NCBI GenBank assembly: GCA_036245805.1
Contig: BTRK01000002.1
Location: 26,901,067-26,965,066 of the forward strand
Direction: 5' to 3'
DNA: 64,000 nt
Source: Pristionchus mayeri
Taxonomy: Eukaryota; Nematoda; Chromadorea; Rhabditida; Neodiplogasteridae
This document shows, in pieces, positions 1 to 11,533 of the stretch (position 1 is its first letter; each line of letters starts with the position of its first letter). Both the position numbers and the translations under genes were made by a program. The notes under the pieces were generated by a model. It made no database searches. It worked only from the letters and a program-made list of their open reading frames with translations, and was not told where the DNA came from.

Positions 1-982
1 TCTAAGAAGAAAAAGGCTGAAAAGAAGGGTGAACTGGTGGATGATCAACATGTGGATCCGATTCCGTCTAAACCGCAGCCGCCGCCGCCTGTTGATTCGA
101 CCCCAACCGAACCACCGCCGGCGCAACCAAAACCAGGCTCCAAACCGAAGCCAACGCCAGAGCTGGAATTTGAGGTGGAAGATGAAGGGCAGTTTGTGGA
201 TCCTCTTCCACAGCCAAAACCCGAGCCAGAACAAAATCCAACCGAGCCAGCCCCAACCGAAACCGGAGCCACAACCCCAACCAAAGCCCAAGCCGGAACC
301 ACAACCAAAACCACAACCCAAACCAGAACAGCAACCAAAACCGCAGCCCAAGCCGGAATCACAACCGAGCCCACAACCGCAACCAAAACCAGAGCTGGAG
401 GATGAAGGGCAGTTTGTGGAACCGCAGCCGCAACCCAAACCAAAAACAAAGCCAGAACCACTACCCCAACCGAAACCGTAGCCACAGCCAGAGGATGAAA
501 CGGAAGTGTTTGTAGACCCTATTCCGATAGATCAATATGTTAAAGACGGGAAATATACTGTTCTGATTAGTTACCACTCTGTACACAAGCTTGTAAAAAT
601 TGACCTAAACAGCGCAATTGTACGCAAGCTTGTTCTCTCAAAGGGGGTAAGTTTTGTGCTTGGTTTTGACAAAGAAGTGATTACTGAATCATGTTGGAGC
701 CCGTACTCACCAACCCCACAAATTGGCTCAAGCACGCTGTACGTTTACAGTGATAGCTATTCAATTTTGGGAGATACCACTGCGAATCAACTTAGAATTG
801 TACCTGTGAATGGACCGTATGGTAGTGTTTGTGATGCGGTGTTTAACCCCATCAGATACTACAAATGTCGAACAGGCGTAATCTCTAGCATTCAAATCGA
901 TATCCGCAATGAATATGGCGACAAGGTCAACTTCCACTTTGGTACAGCCGTAGCTGTGCTACATCTTTGCAAGAAAGCCTAG
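1..982 (+). pseudogene. Maverick/Polinton structural-like protein, proline-rich, broken and cut by window edge
   Basis: The 5' end lies outside the window. A lysine-rich start leads into a Pro/Gln/Lys-rich region (repeated PQPKPEP-type units) and then a folded C-terminal part of about 160 residues (506-982). The short block EDEGQFVDP or a close variant occurs three times (about 175-205, 397-420 and 494-520), so the proline-rich segments arose by internal duplication. The true frame changes near 240, and a TAG at 479-481 interrupts it before the C-terminal part, so the copy is dead or misassembled. The C-terminus (SSIQIDIRNEYGDKVNF... then VAVLHL) resembles the end of Maverick/Polinton jelly-roll capsid-type proteins. 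That assignment is from memory of the family and was not searched. The next ORF supports it. Confidence 0.6.
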
Positions 983-1023
983 TCATTTCGTATTTGTCAT
1001 TCTTGTTGAGCGGTCGCATCACC

Positions 1024-1374
1024 ATGAAATACTCTTACTTTGAACCAGATAAAGAAGATTGGCTCAAACTAATGGGATCTCAGAATGGTAGCGGGGAAAT
1101 TGCCTTTTATCAGGGGAAGAGGTATCAAAGGGGTGGATCGTTGGGCAGTATTGTTTCCACAATCTGGTGATCGATTCCGAAATTTTTGGAAAGTCCTATT
1201 GGCAAAGCAGTGCTGGGGGGTCTGACGGGAATTGCTTCTGACGTAAAGCAGGGGATTCCACTCAAAGAGGCTGTAAAGACACACGGAAGAAGCCAAGTTC
1301 GCAACATGACGGGACTCGGAAAGGGAAGGCGAAAGAGAGTGATTGGACAAGTCCAGAGAAAGTTTTATGTTTGA
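1024..1374 (+). pseudogene. Maverick/Polinton small basic core-like protein with one nonsense codon
   Basis: The reading frame starts at ATG 1024 (MKYSYFEPDKEDW), 41 nt after the stop of the previous ORF, and runs to a TGA at 1168-1170. It then continues in the same frame to 1374. The first part has a FYQGKRYQRGGSLGS motif. The second part has a hydrophobic GKAVLGGLTGIASDVKQG segment followed by a very basic tail (GLGKGRRKRV). A short protein with a Gly-rich RYQRG motif, a small hydrophobic helix and a basic tail is typical of the small structural or core-like ORF next to the capsid genes of Mavericks. The stop could come from a single C-to-T change at an Arg codon. The order relative to the upstream ORF supports the call. 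Confidence 0.6.
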
Positions 1375-1545
1375 GTTGTACTAATATCACTAAATTGTAA
1401 TTATACTCGCGATAAATATTTATATCTTACGATATTGCTGTTTGATGTAGCTGGGGATTTGCACCGCCTCCTGGGCTAGTTACTTGCCATATATTGGTAG
1501 CGAGCGGTCGTGTTGTTCGTCTGTTTTTGGTGGAAATATTGTTGA

Positions 1546-2046
1546 ATGGAGAGAAGAAACGTGTACACGTATCAAAGGTTGCTGGACCTACTGCGCATTG
1601 CTCGTGGTATGAAATTCAGAGATTTAGCGCATGTACACTGAACATTTTCAGATCGGAACTATAGCTTTGGAAGTATCCGCGGAAGTACCCCAAAGGATAA
1701 AAAGGCAAGAATGCACTATGGTGGTCTAACAATTAAGGACTTTACGGTGGATAACTTCCCGCCAGGTGTGGATAAGAGAAGCACGTTTGAGACAGCCCTG
1801 CAACAGTTCGCAGACACGCTTGTCTTGCTATTCCCGCCCGGGACGCACTATTCACTTGCTATTCATCATGAGCATTTTGACCCAAATGATGATATTGGGG
1901 TATTTATTAGTAGTGTAGATCGTCGTTTCAATATTGGCGAACAGGTTGGGCATGTCATTAACTGCATTAACCAATCTGGACGTAATATTGGGTATGATGA
2001 AAAGTATACAATCAGTGTGTTGTTCCAGAGTGATCCCAATTATTGA
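1546..2046 (+). CDS. Unrecognised two-exon ORF beside the Maverick genes
   Basis: The proposed exons are 1546-1606 and 1652-2046. They are separated by a 45-nt intron with a GTATGA donor and a TTTTCAG acceptor. The phase matches across the join and gives 151 codons. The protein starts with a basic segment (MERRNVYTYQRLLDLLRIAR). Its C-terminal part is a mixed, apparently globular region with LALAIHHEHFD-like and VGHVINCINQSGRN stretches. There is no signal peptide, transmembrane helix or motif that I recognise. Unlike the two Maverick ORFs upstream, it has no internal stop. It may be a Maverick accessory or cargo gene, or a host gene fragment. If the intron is wrong, the minimal ORF is 1711-2046 (111 aa). 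Confidence 0.5.
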
Positions 2047-2560
2047 TTGTACTTGATAAACACGTTTGTTAATCAGATGTCGTTTAATGAGTAGTGGGGG
2101 ATGTGGTGGGGGCTCAATCTAGCTGGCATTGTGGATTTGGGCGCTAGTCAGCTGACGCGCCAGTTGTCGCTATTGATTGAGAGTAATATTGTCCGAAGGG
2201 GGGGGGGGGGAATCATTAGAGTGCGGCGGGGGTTAGCGCACGCGAGCATCAGCTGACGCACCAATTGTCATTATTGATCGAGTGTAATAGTGCCCGAGAG
2301 GGGGGGGGGGGTAATTATTGCGTGTGGGGGGGGGGTATTTACTGCAGCTTTAGTGGTGTGGGGGGTAGCTTAAGAGATTGAATGGCTAGTAATAATTGAT
2401 TGGGAGTAATATTTAAATTATGGATTAGCAATATAGATCAAATATTAAAAGTGGTTATTGATTGGAGATGAATTTTGAAATTAAATAAATATCGATTTAT
2501 AAAATTAAATAAATAATCAATAAAAAGATCAGTGATCGATAGATCAGAGATCAGTCGGTT
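2047..2560. repeat. G-tract-rich region with an imperfect 101-bp tandem repeat
   Basis: No gene is visible. Two copies of a unit that begins CAGCTGACGC and ends in a run of 10 or more G lie at about 2149-2210 and 2250-2310. A third, weaker trace (gattgggagtaatat) is near 2398. The following 100 bases are AT-rich with repeated TTAAATAAAT and GATCAG words. Tandem repeats are common inside Maverick terminal repeats, so this may be part of the element's end. The other terminus is outside the window, so the boundary cannot be fixed. Confidence 0.45.
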
Positions 2561-2749
2561 GGGCGCGCGACGCGGTGAGGTCAATACCCGAGTTGCCGCA
2601 GGTTACTTGCAGCAGGGTATACGGTTGGAACAGCTGTCATGGTCAATAGGTACATGCCTACTCTACTTATGTGTTACGGAATTGTGAAGTGACAATTAGA
2701 GAACTAGGACGGTTTATTCGATTATATCTCCTAATTTGCCGACGAGAAC

Positions 2750-4136
2750 CTGATCGAGCTTCTTGGGTGGCCTGGCCCCGATTCCTCCCAGATAAACGAT
2801 TCGACTAAGTGTTGGATACGCGAAATCGATAAGTGGCTCCTCGTAGATAAAAGTGTAGGCAGCGTGAGAAGATATCTCCTATGATTAATGCTTTGCATGG
2901 GTGTCAATGATCACATTTGAATGCTCACCATCATACTGGGGAAGTCTGGCCCGAACTTTGCACGGAAAAGATCCTCGATCGGAAATTCAGAAGTGTATTA
3001 CCGTCATTTTCAATTTTCGCGCATTCTCACCATGCGTCTGCTCGAGTAAAAAAGCTTGTAGTAAATTGCTTCCTCCAGCAGATTATCTAAGCGACTCCAG
3101 AAGGAATGAATGTCGAGAATAGCTTTTCTTGGACCTGTGTTTATAATTAAAGTAAATGACTCCGAAAAACCCGATATACTCCAAAACAATGAGTTTTGAA
3201 AGTGCTGACAGTTTACGCGTTTGCAGGTATGCATCTCTAAGTACTCACTGGGATTGTAGCTGAGTGCTCTTGGTAGGCCAACTTCGTCGTTCATCCATGC
3301 AATAGGGGCAGAGGCCGATGCTGTGATGAGAGCACGAGGCGTGATTAGGTGAGCGAGGCCTAAATTGGGATTCTCACTCTCTTCGATTTCGAAAAACATA
3401 TCATCAATAAACTGCAGGTGTGAGTATTTTCATGAACAATGCTAAAGCAAAAATGCGGAAATAGAAGATGACAAAGTGCATTGGAATACTAACCGATTCC
3501 ACACATGTCAAAATTCTCCGCAATATAGACATCGAATGTCTCCATTCTCAATCTTTCAAAAAGCTCGTCTTCTCGCAACACTCCTTCACATTGAAGTGCA
3601 AATCTATCAGATCGCGGATTTCCAGCCTCCAATAAATTCAATTATTCATTTAGAAAATATGCGTTTAGGAATAAAACTGAGATTTTTACCATCATCAGTT
3701 TCACGAAATCGAAGGAATTCATCTCGAACCAATTTGGAGCGTCGGTGTTGAGAAAGTCGGTCATCTACAATGTATTTATTGTGGAATTGAATGATGATTT
3801 TGTTAAATACACAACCTTCTTCGCCATTTCAGTCTGCTCGACGTATATTTTGTGCGACTTCTCGGTATTGTACTTGAACGAAGGATCGATGATAGGAATG
3901 AGAGAAGTCTGCGAGATAGAAAAACATATTATTGATTGATGAGATCAAGATGTATTTCCTTCTTCGTCTATACATTAGCTGCTCACCACATTATGACCAG
4001 CATCCACTAGGATATCAGCGATTGTCCCCATGAAATGGCTGTTCGATTGCCCGAATTTTGAATTGTACACGAGAATCTTGTAGGAAAATAATGAAGTGAA
4101 AGAGATGAAGAAAATATGAGCGGGAAGCAGTCTCAT
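2750..4136 (-). pseudogene. UDP-glycosyltransferase copy A, 3'-truncated
   Basis: The exons match copy B at 7199-9977: 4136-3987 (signal peptide, then YKILVYNSKFGQSNSHFMG), 3908-3816, 3764-3690, 3625-3494, 3359-3249, 3134-3031, 2979-2929 and 2878-2750. UGTs move a sugar from a UDP-sugar to lipophilic acceptors in the ER lumen. This copy keeps only the N-terminal acceptor half and the start of the C-terminal half. The UDP-binding signature, the membrane anchor and the ER tail are all missing. The acceptor before exon 4 reads GG (3626-3627) and the one before exon 7 reads CG (2980-2981) instead of AG. Similarity stops at about 2750, close to the Maverick and G-tract region. It is a pseudogene. 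Confidence 0.85.
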
Positions 4137-4286
4137 TTCCGAATCTGGAAAAAAAGGATAGCACAATTCGACATCAGATTATCAATTGCGATCGTAGAAA
4201 CAGTTAACGAGAACAATGAGACCAGCTATTTGATACAATGAGACCAGTTATTTGATAGAGGAAAATCAGTATTAAGAGCGTGCTAA

Positions 4287-5455
4287 CATGGGACTGACCG
4301 GAGGATACATATCCCAATCGCCTTCCAATTTTCATGGTGGATAGGTATCCCCAAGAGAGTCTCAAAACCGTTTTGCAAAGTTGCCCTTTCGATCTAGTAA
4401 TTAAGATAATTAGCATTTTCTGATTTCGATAAAATCTCCCACCTAGTCATCACTCATTTCTAGATACTCGTTCCCAACCGGCTCGGTGGTGACGTGGCTG
4501 TGAGGTGAGCGAGACCCCGAAGGACGGTGGTTCGTCTCCCGACCTCATGCACATTGTTTTGCTATTTTTAAAATTGATCTTTGATCTGTTTTTGTTTTTG
4601 TTTGCGTTGTTTGTGTTTCCAATGGCCCACGTACAAAATGATCGATGTATAACTTGAACACTATGCATATTATTTTTCATCTTGCATGCATGATGACTGT
4701 CTTGAAAGAATATCATAATTCACACAATGGGTAGATGATGAAGCTTTTGGAGAAACATCCGGAAGAATGAAAACGTGTGATATGTTCAGTGTTCGAATTT
4801 CGATGGTTTTGAAACTAGAAGTGAGAGGAGAGTCGAAGTGTCAAGCCTTGTGCTGATATATCAGTCGCCAAATAGTTCATTTCGCAAAGAGACATGATCA
4901 AGTATGACTGTGTCAGCGATGCAGTCGACTGTTTCATTCAGCTCACTTTTCAAAGTGCATTTTGTAATTCTTCCGGGTGTTTCTCCAAAAGCCTCATCAT
5001 AAAGCTACCTATTATGTGATTTCTGATATTGTTTCAAGACAGTCATCATGCACGCAAGATGAAAAATAATGTGCATAGTTTTGAAGTTATGCATCGATCA
5101 TTTTGTACGTGGGCCATTGGAAACACAATTAACGTAAACAAAAACAAAAACAATAGATCAAAGATCAATTTTAAAAATAGCAAAACAATGTGCAGGAGGT
5201 CGGGAGACGAACCACCGCCCTTCGGGGTCTCGCCCACCTCACAACCACTTCACCACCTAGCCGATTGAGAAAGAGTATCTAGAAATGAGTGATGACTAGG
5301 TGGGAGATTTTATCGAAATCAGAAAATGCTAATTATCTTAATTACTAGATCGAAAGGGCAACTTTGGAAAACGGTTTTGAGACTCTCTTGGGGGTACCTA
5401 TTCACCATACAAATTGGAAGGCGATTGGGATATGTGTCATCCGGTCAGTCTCATG
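4287..5455. mobile_element. Harbinger-type non-autonomous element 1 (TAA target duplication)
   Basis: The element has long inverted arms (about 4287-4800 and 4960-5455) that begin CATGGGACTGACCGG and end with an imperfect reverse complement. It is flanked by direct TAA repeats at 4284-4286 and 5456-5458. A 3-bp TWA duplication is typical of the PIF/Harbinger superfamily. No transposase ORF is present. Each arm carries a tRNA-like stretch (about 4481-4550 and its inverted partner 5195-5265). A second copy is at 19013-20449. Confidence 0.8.
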
Positions 5456-6056
5456 TAAGCAGAAACTGAAATTTAGGACGTGTGATAATTCAGTAGTGAG
5501 TGCGTAACCATATAAAGAACAACGAGGTCGAACAGTAGCGAATGATAATGAGCACAGAAATCGCACACGATTGGCATGCAAAGATGTGAGTTCAATAGTT
5601 CAATGCTGACAACAGTCCGAGCAGTGTAAATATGAATCATATCATATTTATCATATTTATCCTGACGTCAGGCACAATGGTCCTGCAGGAGGGTGACTTC
5701 AGTGTGGAGGGAATGGGGATCTTCGGTCTCAGAGCGTCGTTAGGTCAAGGGATGGGATCTTCTTTGGCTTCTCTGGTCAACTGTAGGGACGATCGTGACG
5801 GATCTCCGTTGAGCATCGAAGTAGATCATCCTGCCGCCGAACACCTGACTTGCGCCGGTTAGGAACTCACAACGCAGACAGCGGGGCTTTCTTGACGGTA
5901 GATCACTCGAGACGATGGGAATCCGTCCGTGCTCCTCCTCTTGAAGTGTACCAAGTAGGCGATACTCTCCGGGTTGCCCAAGCTGACGGGAGAGGATTCC
6001 CCAAACTAGGTCGGAAAAGAGCGGGGTCAGGGACGACCGCCCATCACGAGCGCTAG

Positions 6057-6101
6057 AATGGAGAATGGAGAATGGAGAATGGAGAATGGAGAATGGAGAA
6101 T
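6057..6101. repeat. (AATGGAG)n microsatellite
   Basis: About six tandem copies of a 7-bp AATGGAG unit. The same heptamer in reverse complement opens the RTE element at about 23099, so this may mark the 5' end of an RTE-related fragment lying in minus orientation over 5670-6101. Confidence 0.7.
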
Positions 6102-6939
6102 ATTATTAGAATATTTCACCCTAAATATGAAAGGTAAATGTAAAAGTAAAGCTTTTACGTATCTCCACTCAAGAGCGGACTGTGCCATCAAACCGTCTTT
6201 GTAGTATCCGAGGGCCTATCCTGGAAACATGTGGCTTGTTGCGATACTTCAAACCGCCCGTGTGGAGATAATATGCGTTTATCTTCATCTACCATAGATG
6301 AATTCAAAAACGAAAGTGGGCTCTGTGTCGAGGTCCCAATGTAAGTCTACCCGGCCAACGTGGTCCTAATCGGTGTATCGAGATCCCAGTCACATTTTTT
6401 TGTAAAATATTTCACCCTAAATATGAGAAATGCCATCATTCTTACGTAATAAAGTAATGTTCGCACTATTTGTGTTGTAACAAGTCGTGGAGTGCTTGAT
6501 TTGAGATCACATTCATTCGACTACCTCACTGCTCGCTGTCTAAGTGCAAGCAGCTGCCTTTACCCTTTCATTTCCTCTTGCTCCTTCCACTTTTCATTTG
6601 GTGGAGCAGATCAGTTGCGACATCAAAGCGAATATAAGGGATGCAAATCTACCTTATCTCATTGCTTTTATTCGGGACTGTTGGCTCGTCGGTATCTCCC
6701 CAGGCTCTCGGTGCGGAGGGGGCTTATACCCAAGCACTTAAAGATGCGCTTTTCATCCTTTATGACTTGTTCTTCAAAAATGAAGAGAACGGAGTATCGC
6801 AACGGGTTGATAGTTCTCGAGATGAGAAAACCAGCCCATTATGGAGATGATTGCAACAACCAACAATTCCCTTACACGTCTAAACACAAATATTTGCATT
6901 ATTATGGAGTAAAACAACATGAAAGGAACAAAAATGATT

Positions 6940-7045
6940 GGGAACTCGATATTCGAAAAGGGACCTCGGTAATCCATGTTGGTCCATTGGGACCTCGTTA
7001 TTCCATTCGGACTTCATTAATCGATTGGGACCTCGATATCCGTAC
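6940..7045. repeat. GGGACCTCG direct-repeat cluster
   Basis: The motif ATTGGGACCTCGATATTC, with variants, recurs four to five times with a spacing of about 20-45 bases. An inverted copy (cgaggtcccaat) lies near 6330. Its function is unknown. Confidence 0.6.
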
Positions 7046-7198
7046 AAAGCAGAACAGTGATTAGCATGACCTGGTAACACACACCACACTCTGACGCGAA
7101 CTAATGCCTTGAATATTCACAGTAAAATAATAAAAAAAAACTCAATGTCTTTATCAGATTCACTGTCAAGTTGATAATGGTTCCTTTCAATAAAAATT

Positions 7199-9977
7199 CT
7201 AATCCTGCTTGCTCTTCAAAGAGCAAATCTTTCGCAACACGTACTGAATAATTCTAAAGCTAGTAACAATGCATGCAAATGTGATAACAAGAGCAGCTAG
7301 GACAATGTCTAAATTGTGGTATTCGACGAAAGACATGTCGTGTGATTGGGGTCGAAGTGCAGACGATGGGCCGAATTCAGCAGCAAATTCGACGGTTCTG
7401 AAATGGGATTAGGAAATTCATCTCTTCGTCAATTCAAATGACTTCGAAGCTGGATTAGCTAAACAATTGAAGTGATGAAGAAGTGTACCTAATAAGTTGC
7501 TCCTTTGACGAAAAGGGCTTCTTCGCGAGTTTAGCGGCTAAGAATTGCGCGTTTTTGCGATATCTGAAATAAGCATACTCATCAAATCACTAATTAGACA
7601 GTATGACAGTATGACAATCAAAAGTGTCTCTCACGAATCATTTTCCAGCAGATCTTTGATCGCAGCCTCGAATTTATCCGTGCCAATCAAATCGAACTTG
7701 CTGAACATCTGAACTCATTTATAAAATATAGAAACATTGTCCGTCTCTAACCTTTCCGAGTCCGTTCTTCTCTAACAATGCTGCATTGCGGGGTTGATCC
7801 GTGAAGATTGGAATTGAGAGACCTGTGAGGAACAAAGCAGTTCCAAGAACAGGAAAACATACTGTGATGATTTTCATGTTTCTGTTGATTTATCTATTTA
7901 TAAATAGAATAATATTTTTTTGACTATAGAACTTCAGTTCAATGCTTAGAGAAGGGTACAAATACACACCTGGTTTGCCCTTGAGCATGAATTCCTGAGT
8001 CGATGCTGCACCTCCATGGGTAATGAATGCTGTAAGTCTCTCATCGGAGAGGATATCATTCTGGGGAATCCACTGGGATAGATGGAGATTCGGCGCTTTG
8101 GCGAAGGATTTCTGAAATCAAAGAACATTATCATAGCAAGAAATAATAGAAGAAATAAGAGAAGAAATAATCAATGTGTGAAATTGAAGAAAAAAAAAAC
8201 CTTTGCAAATTCATCACCCGGACTCTCGTACTTCCAAATGAAAGTCGCATCGGGGAATCGAGATACTGCCTAGAATCAATTTCAGTAGCTAATTTATACA
8301 GCAATTCTCCATTCCCTCCATGAACAAAATTGTAGTACCTCTACGATGGAATGCTTCACGTTCTCGGGTATCCTGTGTGTCATGACAACAGTCCCGAATG
8401 ATATGAGAACAGTCTTCGATCGGAGGGACATGAGACGATCAAAATGCTGAAAGAGTGTGCATTTTAATTAAATTTAGAGGGTTCGTTTTTGAGAAAGTAG
8501 TTTCAATGTTATTGCGCATGCCTAAACATTCGAACAATAATCTACCATTTTCAGCTCTTGATTCGCAATGTAAAAAAACTACCTCATCAAGCTTCTTGGG
8601 CGGTCTGGCTCCGATTCCTCCCAGATAAACGATTCGATTGAGAGTTGGATGGGCAAAATCAATCAGCGGTTCCTCGTAGACAAAAGTGTACGCAGCGTAT
8701 GACGATATTTCCTGATAATTATGCCTATTTTCCTAAATGTTTCGCAGAACTCGCAGATGTCTGTATCAGTCGATCAAACAATCGCTAACGATGAACCTGT
8801 CCATTGCAAAAACCATACCTTCAAGCTAGGATATTCCGGACCGAATTTATTGTAGAGTAAATCCTCTATCTGAATGAATGCTTTGATGAAAGATATGTGT
8901 TGTACTCATGTCGTAGAATATTTGAGAATACAAACAAAAATTCGAATAGATTTTACCATCCATCTGCTCGAGTACCAAAACTTGTAGTACATCATCTCGA
9001 AGAAAAAATTCTCCAGTCGACTGAAGAATGAGTGGACATCGAGATGGGATATTTGAGGAGCTGAAATTTGCATTTTCTCCATTTAATTTGGAAGATGTGC
9101 AATTGTTTATGATAGATTTTATCACAGTTAATCATAACGCACTCGGGTTGTAGCTGAGAGCATTGGGAAGACCGAATTCTTCATGCATCCAAGCTATTGG
9201 AGAAGAAGCGGAAGCAGTGATGAGAGCACGCGGTTTGAGTAGAGGAACGATTCCTATTAATGGATTTAATGTTCGTTGAAAAATGTTTCTATTTTGAACG
9301 AACTCCTAAAAGTATTTGAATTTGCATGTTTCAGGTCATATATAACAAATGAACAGACTGACCAATTCCGCACATGTCAAAGTTCTCTGAAATGTAGACA
9401 TCGTACTCTTCCATTCTCAGGCGCTCGAGCAACTTCTCCTCCTTTAACACTCCCTCGCATTGAAGCGCAAACCGATCAGCGTAAGGAGTTCCCAGCTGAA
9501 ATTGCAGCTTATAATCTCTTTGATGCTCTGTTTGATGAAAGATATTGTCATTTGTTAGATGCTAGCTTACCATAAACTGCTTCAGGGCATCGAATGAGGA
9601 AAATTCGAACCAATTCGTCGCGTCAGAGTTTAGGAACTCCGTCATCTAAAATTATCTATTGAATGAGAAACAACAATTCGAATCCAACCTTCTTGGTCTT
9701 TTCCGTCTGATCGACATAGATTTTGTGCGATTTCTCCGTATTATCCTTGAAGGAAGGATCTATTATTGGAATGAGGGATGTCTGAAATGGTGATTATTGG
9801 CGTGAAATTGTACGAACTTGATCAATTCACCACATTATGCCCAGAGTCAACGAGAATATCTGCGATCGTTCCCATGAAATGGCCATTTGACTGGCCAAAT
9901 TTCGAATTGTACACGAGAATCTTGTAGGTCAGTGTGGGTGCAACGCAAACGAGAAATATCAGAGTGGTCACTCTCAT
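7199..9977 (-). CDS. UDP-glycosyltransferase copy B, complete 15-exon gene
   Basis: The exons are 9977-9831, 9781-9689, 9645-9571, 9495-9363, 9253-9143, 9060-8957, 8869-8819, 8711-8583, 8446-8339, 8269-8201, 8111-7970, 7822-7752, 7708-7635, 7563-7489 and 7397-7199. The protein starts with a signal peptide (MRVTTLIFLVCVAPTLTYKI) followed by the lumenal acceptor-binding half. Exon 11 carries the UGT signature core THGGAASTQEFMLKGKPG, which binds the UDP moiety. The last exon has a transmembrane helix (LDIVLAALVITFACIVTSF) and a short lysine-rich cytosolic tail, as in ER-retained UGTs. The expected role is conjugation of xenobiotics or endogenous lipophiles. All splice sites are canonical GT-AG and I saw no internal stop. 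It lies in tandem with copies A and C. Confidence 0.88.
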
Positions 9978-10635
9978 CTCTCAGAGGGAACCGAGTGTTT
10001 GAGTGAGCACAAGGTCGCGCCCTGAAAGTAAATTGAAATTTGTCGGTGCGGGTTCGAATCGATGAGATTGCAACATAAGTCTACTACAAATTCTAAATGA
10101 AAGCAATAAATAAGCGCGTGCGAATCGGCAAAATGCAGAGACTTAGTTTGAGATAAGATCCAGCGCGCCCTATTGAGGAACGGGGTCGAGAGATCACTGA
10201 TCTCGCACACAAAAATAGCACGCGGTGGATAAGAATCATAACTTTGGCCGCATCTCGCACCGAAAGGAGCAGAATCTGCTGGGAAATTATAGTGGATCAG
10301 GATGAAACGTGAATCGGTCGGGTTTCGAATTCCGGCAAAGAGAACAAACAAGAACACAGGTGAGATTTGTGGGAAAATGTAGTTAAGCAGAAGGAGAGAG
10401 TACTCAGCACGCAACGCGTCTGAATTACAACGAGTGGAGAGGAGCGCCATTTGATTCTTTGACCTTTGGTCATCATTATTCAAGGACAATTTGTAGTTTA
10501 ATTTGGTAAATGTTAACAAAACGCACAGTGAATGATCTCCAGCACAAAAATTGCACACGCTAAGATAAGGTGGCTCCACTCAATCTGGTTCGTTTCAAAA
10601 ACAGCTGATGCGATGCATTATTTGAAGTAGTTTAT
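9978..10635. other. Intergenic spacer between UGT copies B and C
   Basis: This spacer holds the putative promoter of copy B (transcribed leftward) and the 3' flank of copy C. I see no coding exon. A GGGTTCGAATC box near 10053 looks like a tRNA B box but lacks a foldable tRNA context. Confidence 0.5.
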
Positions 10636-11533
10636 CTAGTCCATCTTGCTCTTGATTGAAACCAGACTGCAAGTGATTGAGCACGCTACGGAAAGGGAAA
10701 AATACAAAAGAAATACAGAGATAACAGCGCAACACGCGATAATATCGAGATTGCAGTACTCGATCCAGTTCATGTCGAACGATTGAGGCCGAAGGGCAGG
10801 CGAAGGACCAAATTCAGCTACGAACTCCACGGTTCTGCAAAAGTGCATTTCATAAAAATCGTCATGAATTTGCATAGAATTGTGTTCAAATATGCGAATA
10901 AAATTAAAAGTACAGTACTTGACAAGTAGTTCGCGAGCGCTGAACGGCTTCTTTCGAATCATTGCAGCTATTCGTTCAGCGTTTAATCGATATCTGAAAA
11001 CTCGTTTCGCAAAAGCATTTTAATTTTTCGTCCACGTTGGATTATCTAGCAAATCTCTGATAGCTGCTGTTAGTTTGTCTGCGTTGGCGAGGCCGCTCTT
11101 GTCGAAGACCTGTGGAAAAAATTACTATTTGAGCAGTATGTTACTATTTGTCAGGATACAATTTTACATAATCAGACTAGCACCTTTCCTACGCCGTTTT
11201 TCTCCATCATCCCTGCATTACGAAGTTGATCACCGAAGATGGGAATTAAGAGACATGAAAAGACATTGCGTATCTGATTATAAAATAGCAATGCCGTGAA
11301 AATTGAGCATATTTTCATCAAAATGCTTTGTGCCCCTACACAATATTTCTGAAACCTGGTTTTCCTCTGAGCGCGAGTTCTTGTGTCGATCCCATTCCAG
11401 AATGAGTAATGAAGGCAACGAGTCTGTCATCAGCCAGCAAGTCGTTTTGCGGAATCCACCGGATGAGATGCAGGTTGGTCGCAAGCGACTTAGCTTTCTG
11501 AAGAAAATTTTGCATCGTATCGGTATACACAAT

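Larger units (their letters stand above)
5456..7198. other. Intergenic region with repeat fragments
   Basis: No convincing gene is visible. It holds a GC-richer block (5670-6055) that ends in a (GGAGAAT)n tract, direct copies of ATATTTCACCCTAAATATGA (about 6110 and 6407), and a cluster of GGGACCTCG repeats (6940-7045). Short ORFs at 6492-7064 show no recognisable protein. Confidence 0.5.

Noticed and set aside
45..485. Long minus-strand ORF opposite the proline-rich region
   Set aside because: It is a valine/alanine-rich mirror of the CCN-rich proline codons on the plus strand; low complexity, no domain.
4481..4550. Possible tRNA gene
   Set aside because: Only B-box-like and weak A-box-like words are present; the stems do not pair and the sequence sits in both arms of a transposon.
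9974..10579. 201-aa minus-strand ORF
   Set aside because: Mostly UGT promoter and spacer sequence; the real UGT start is the ATG at 9977 in another frame and the ORF has no domain.
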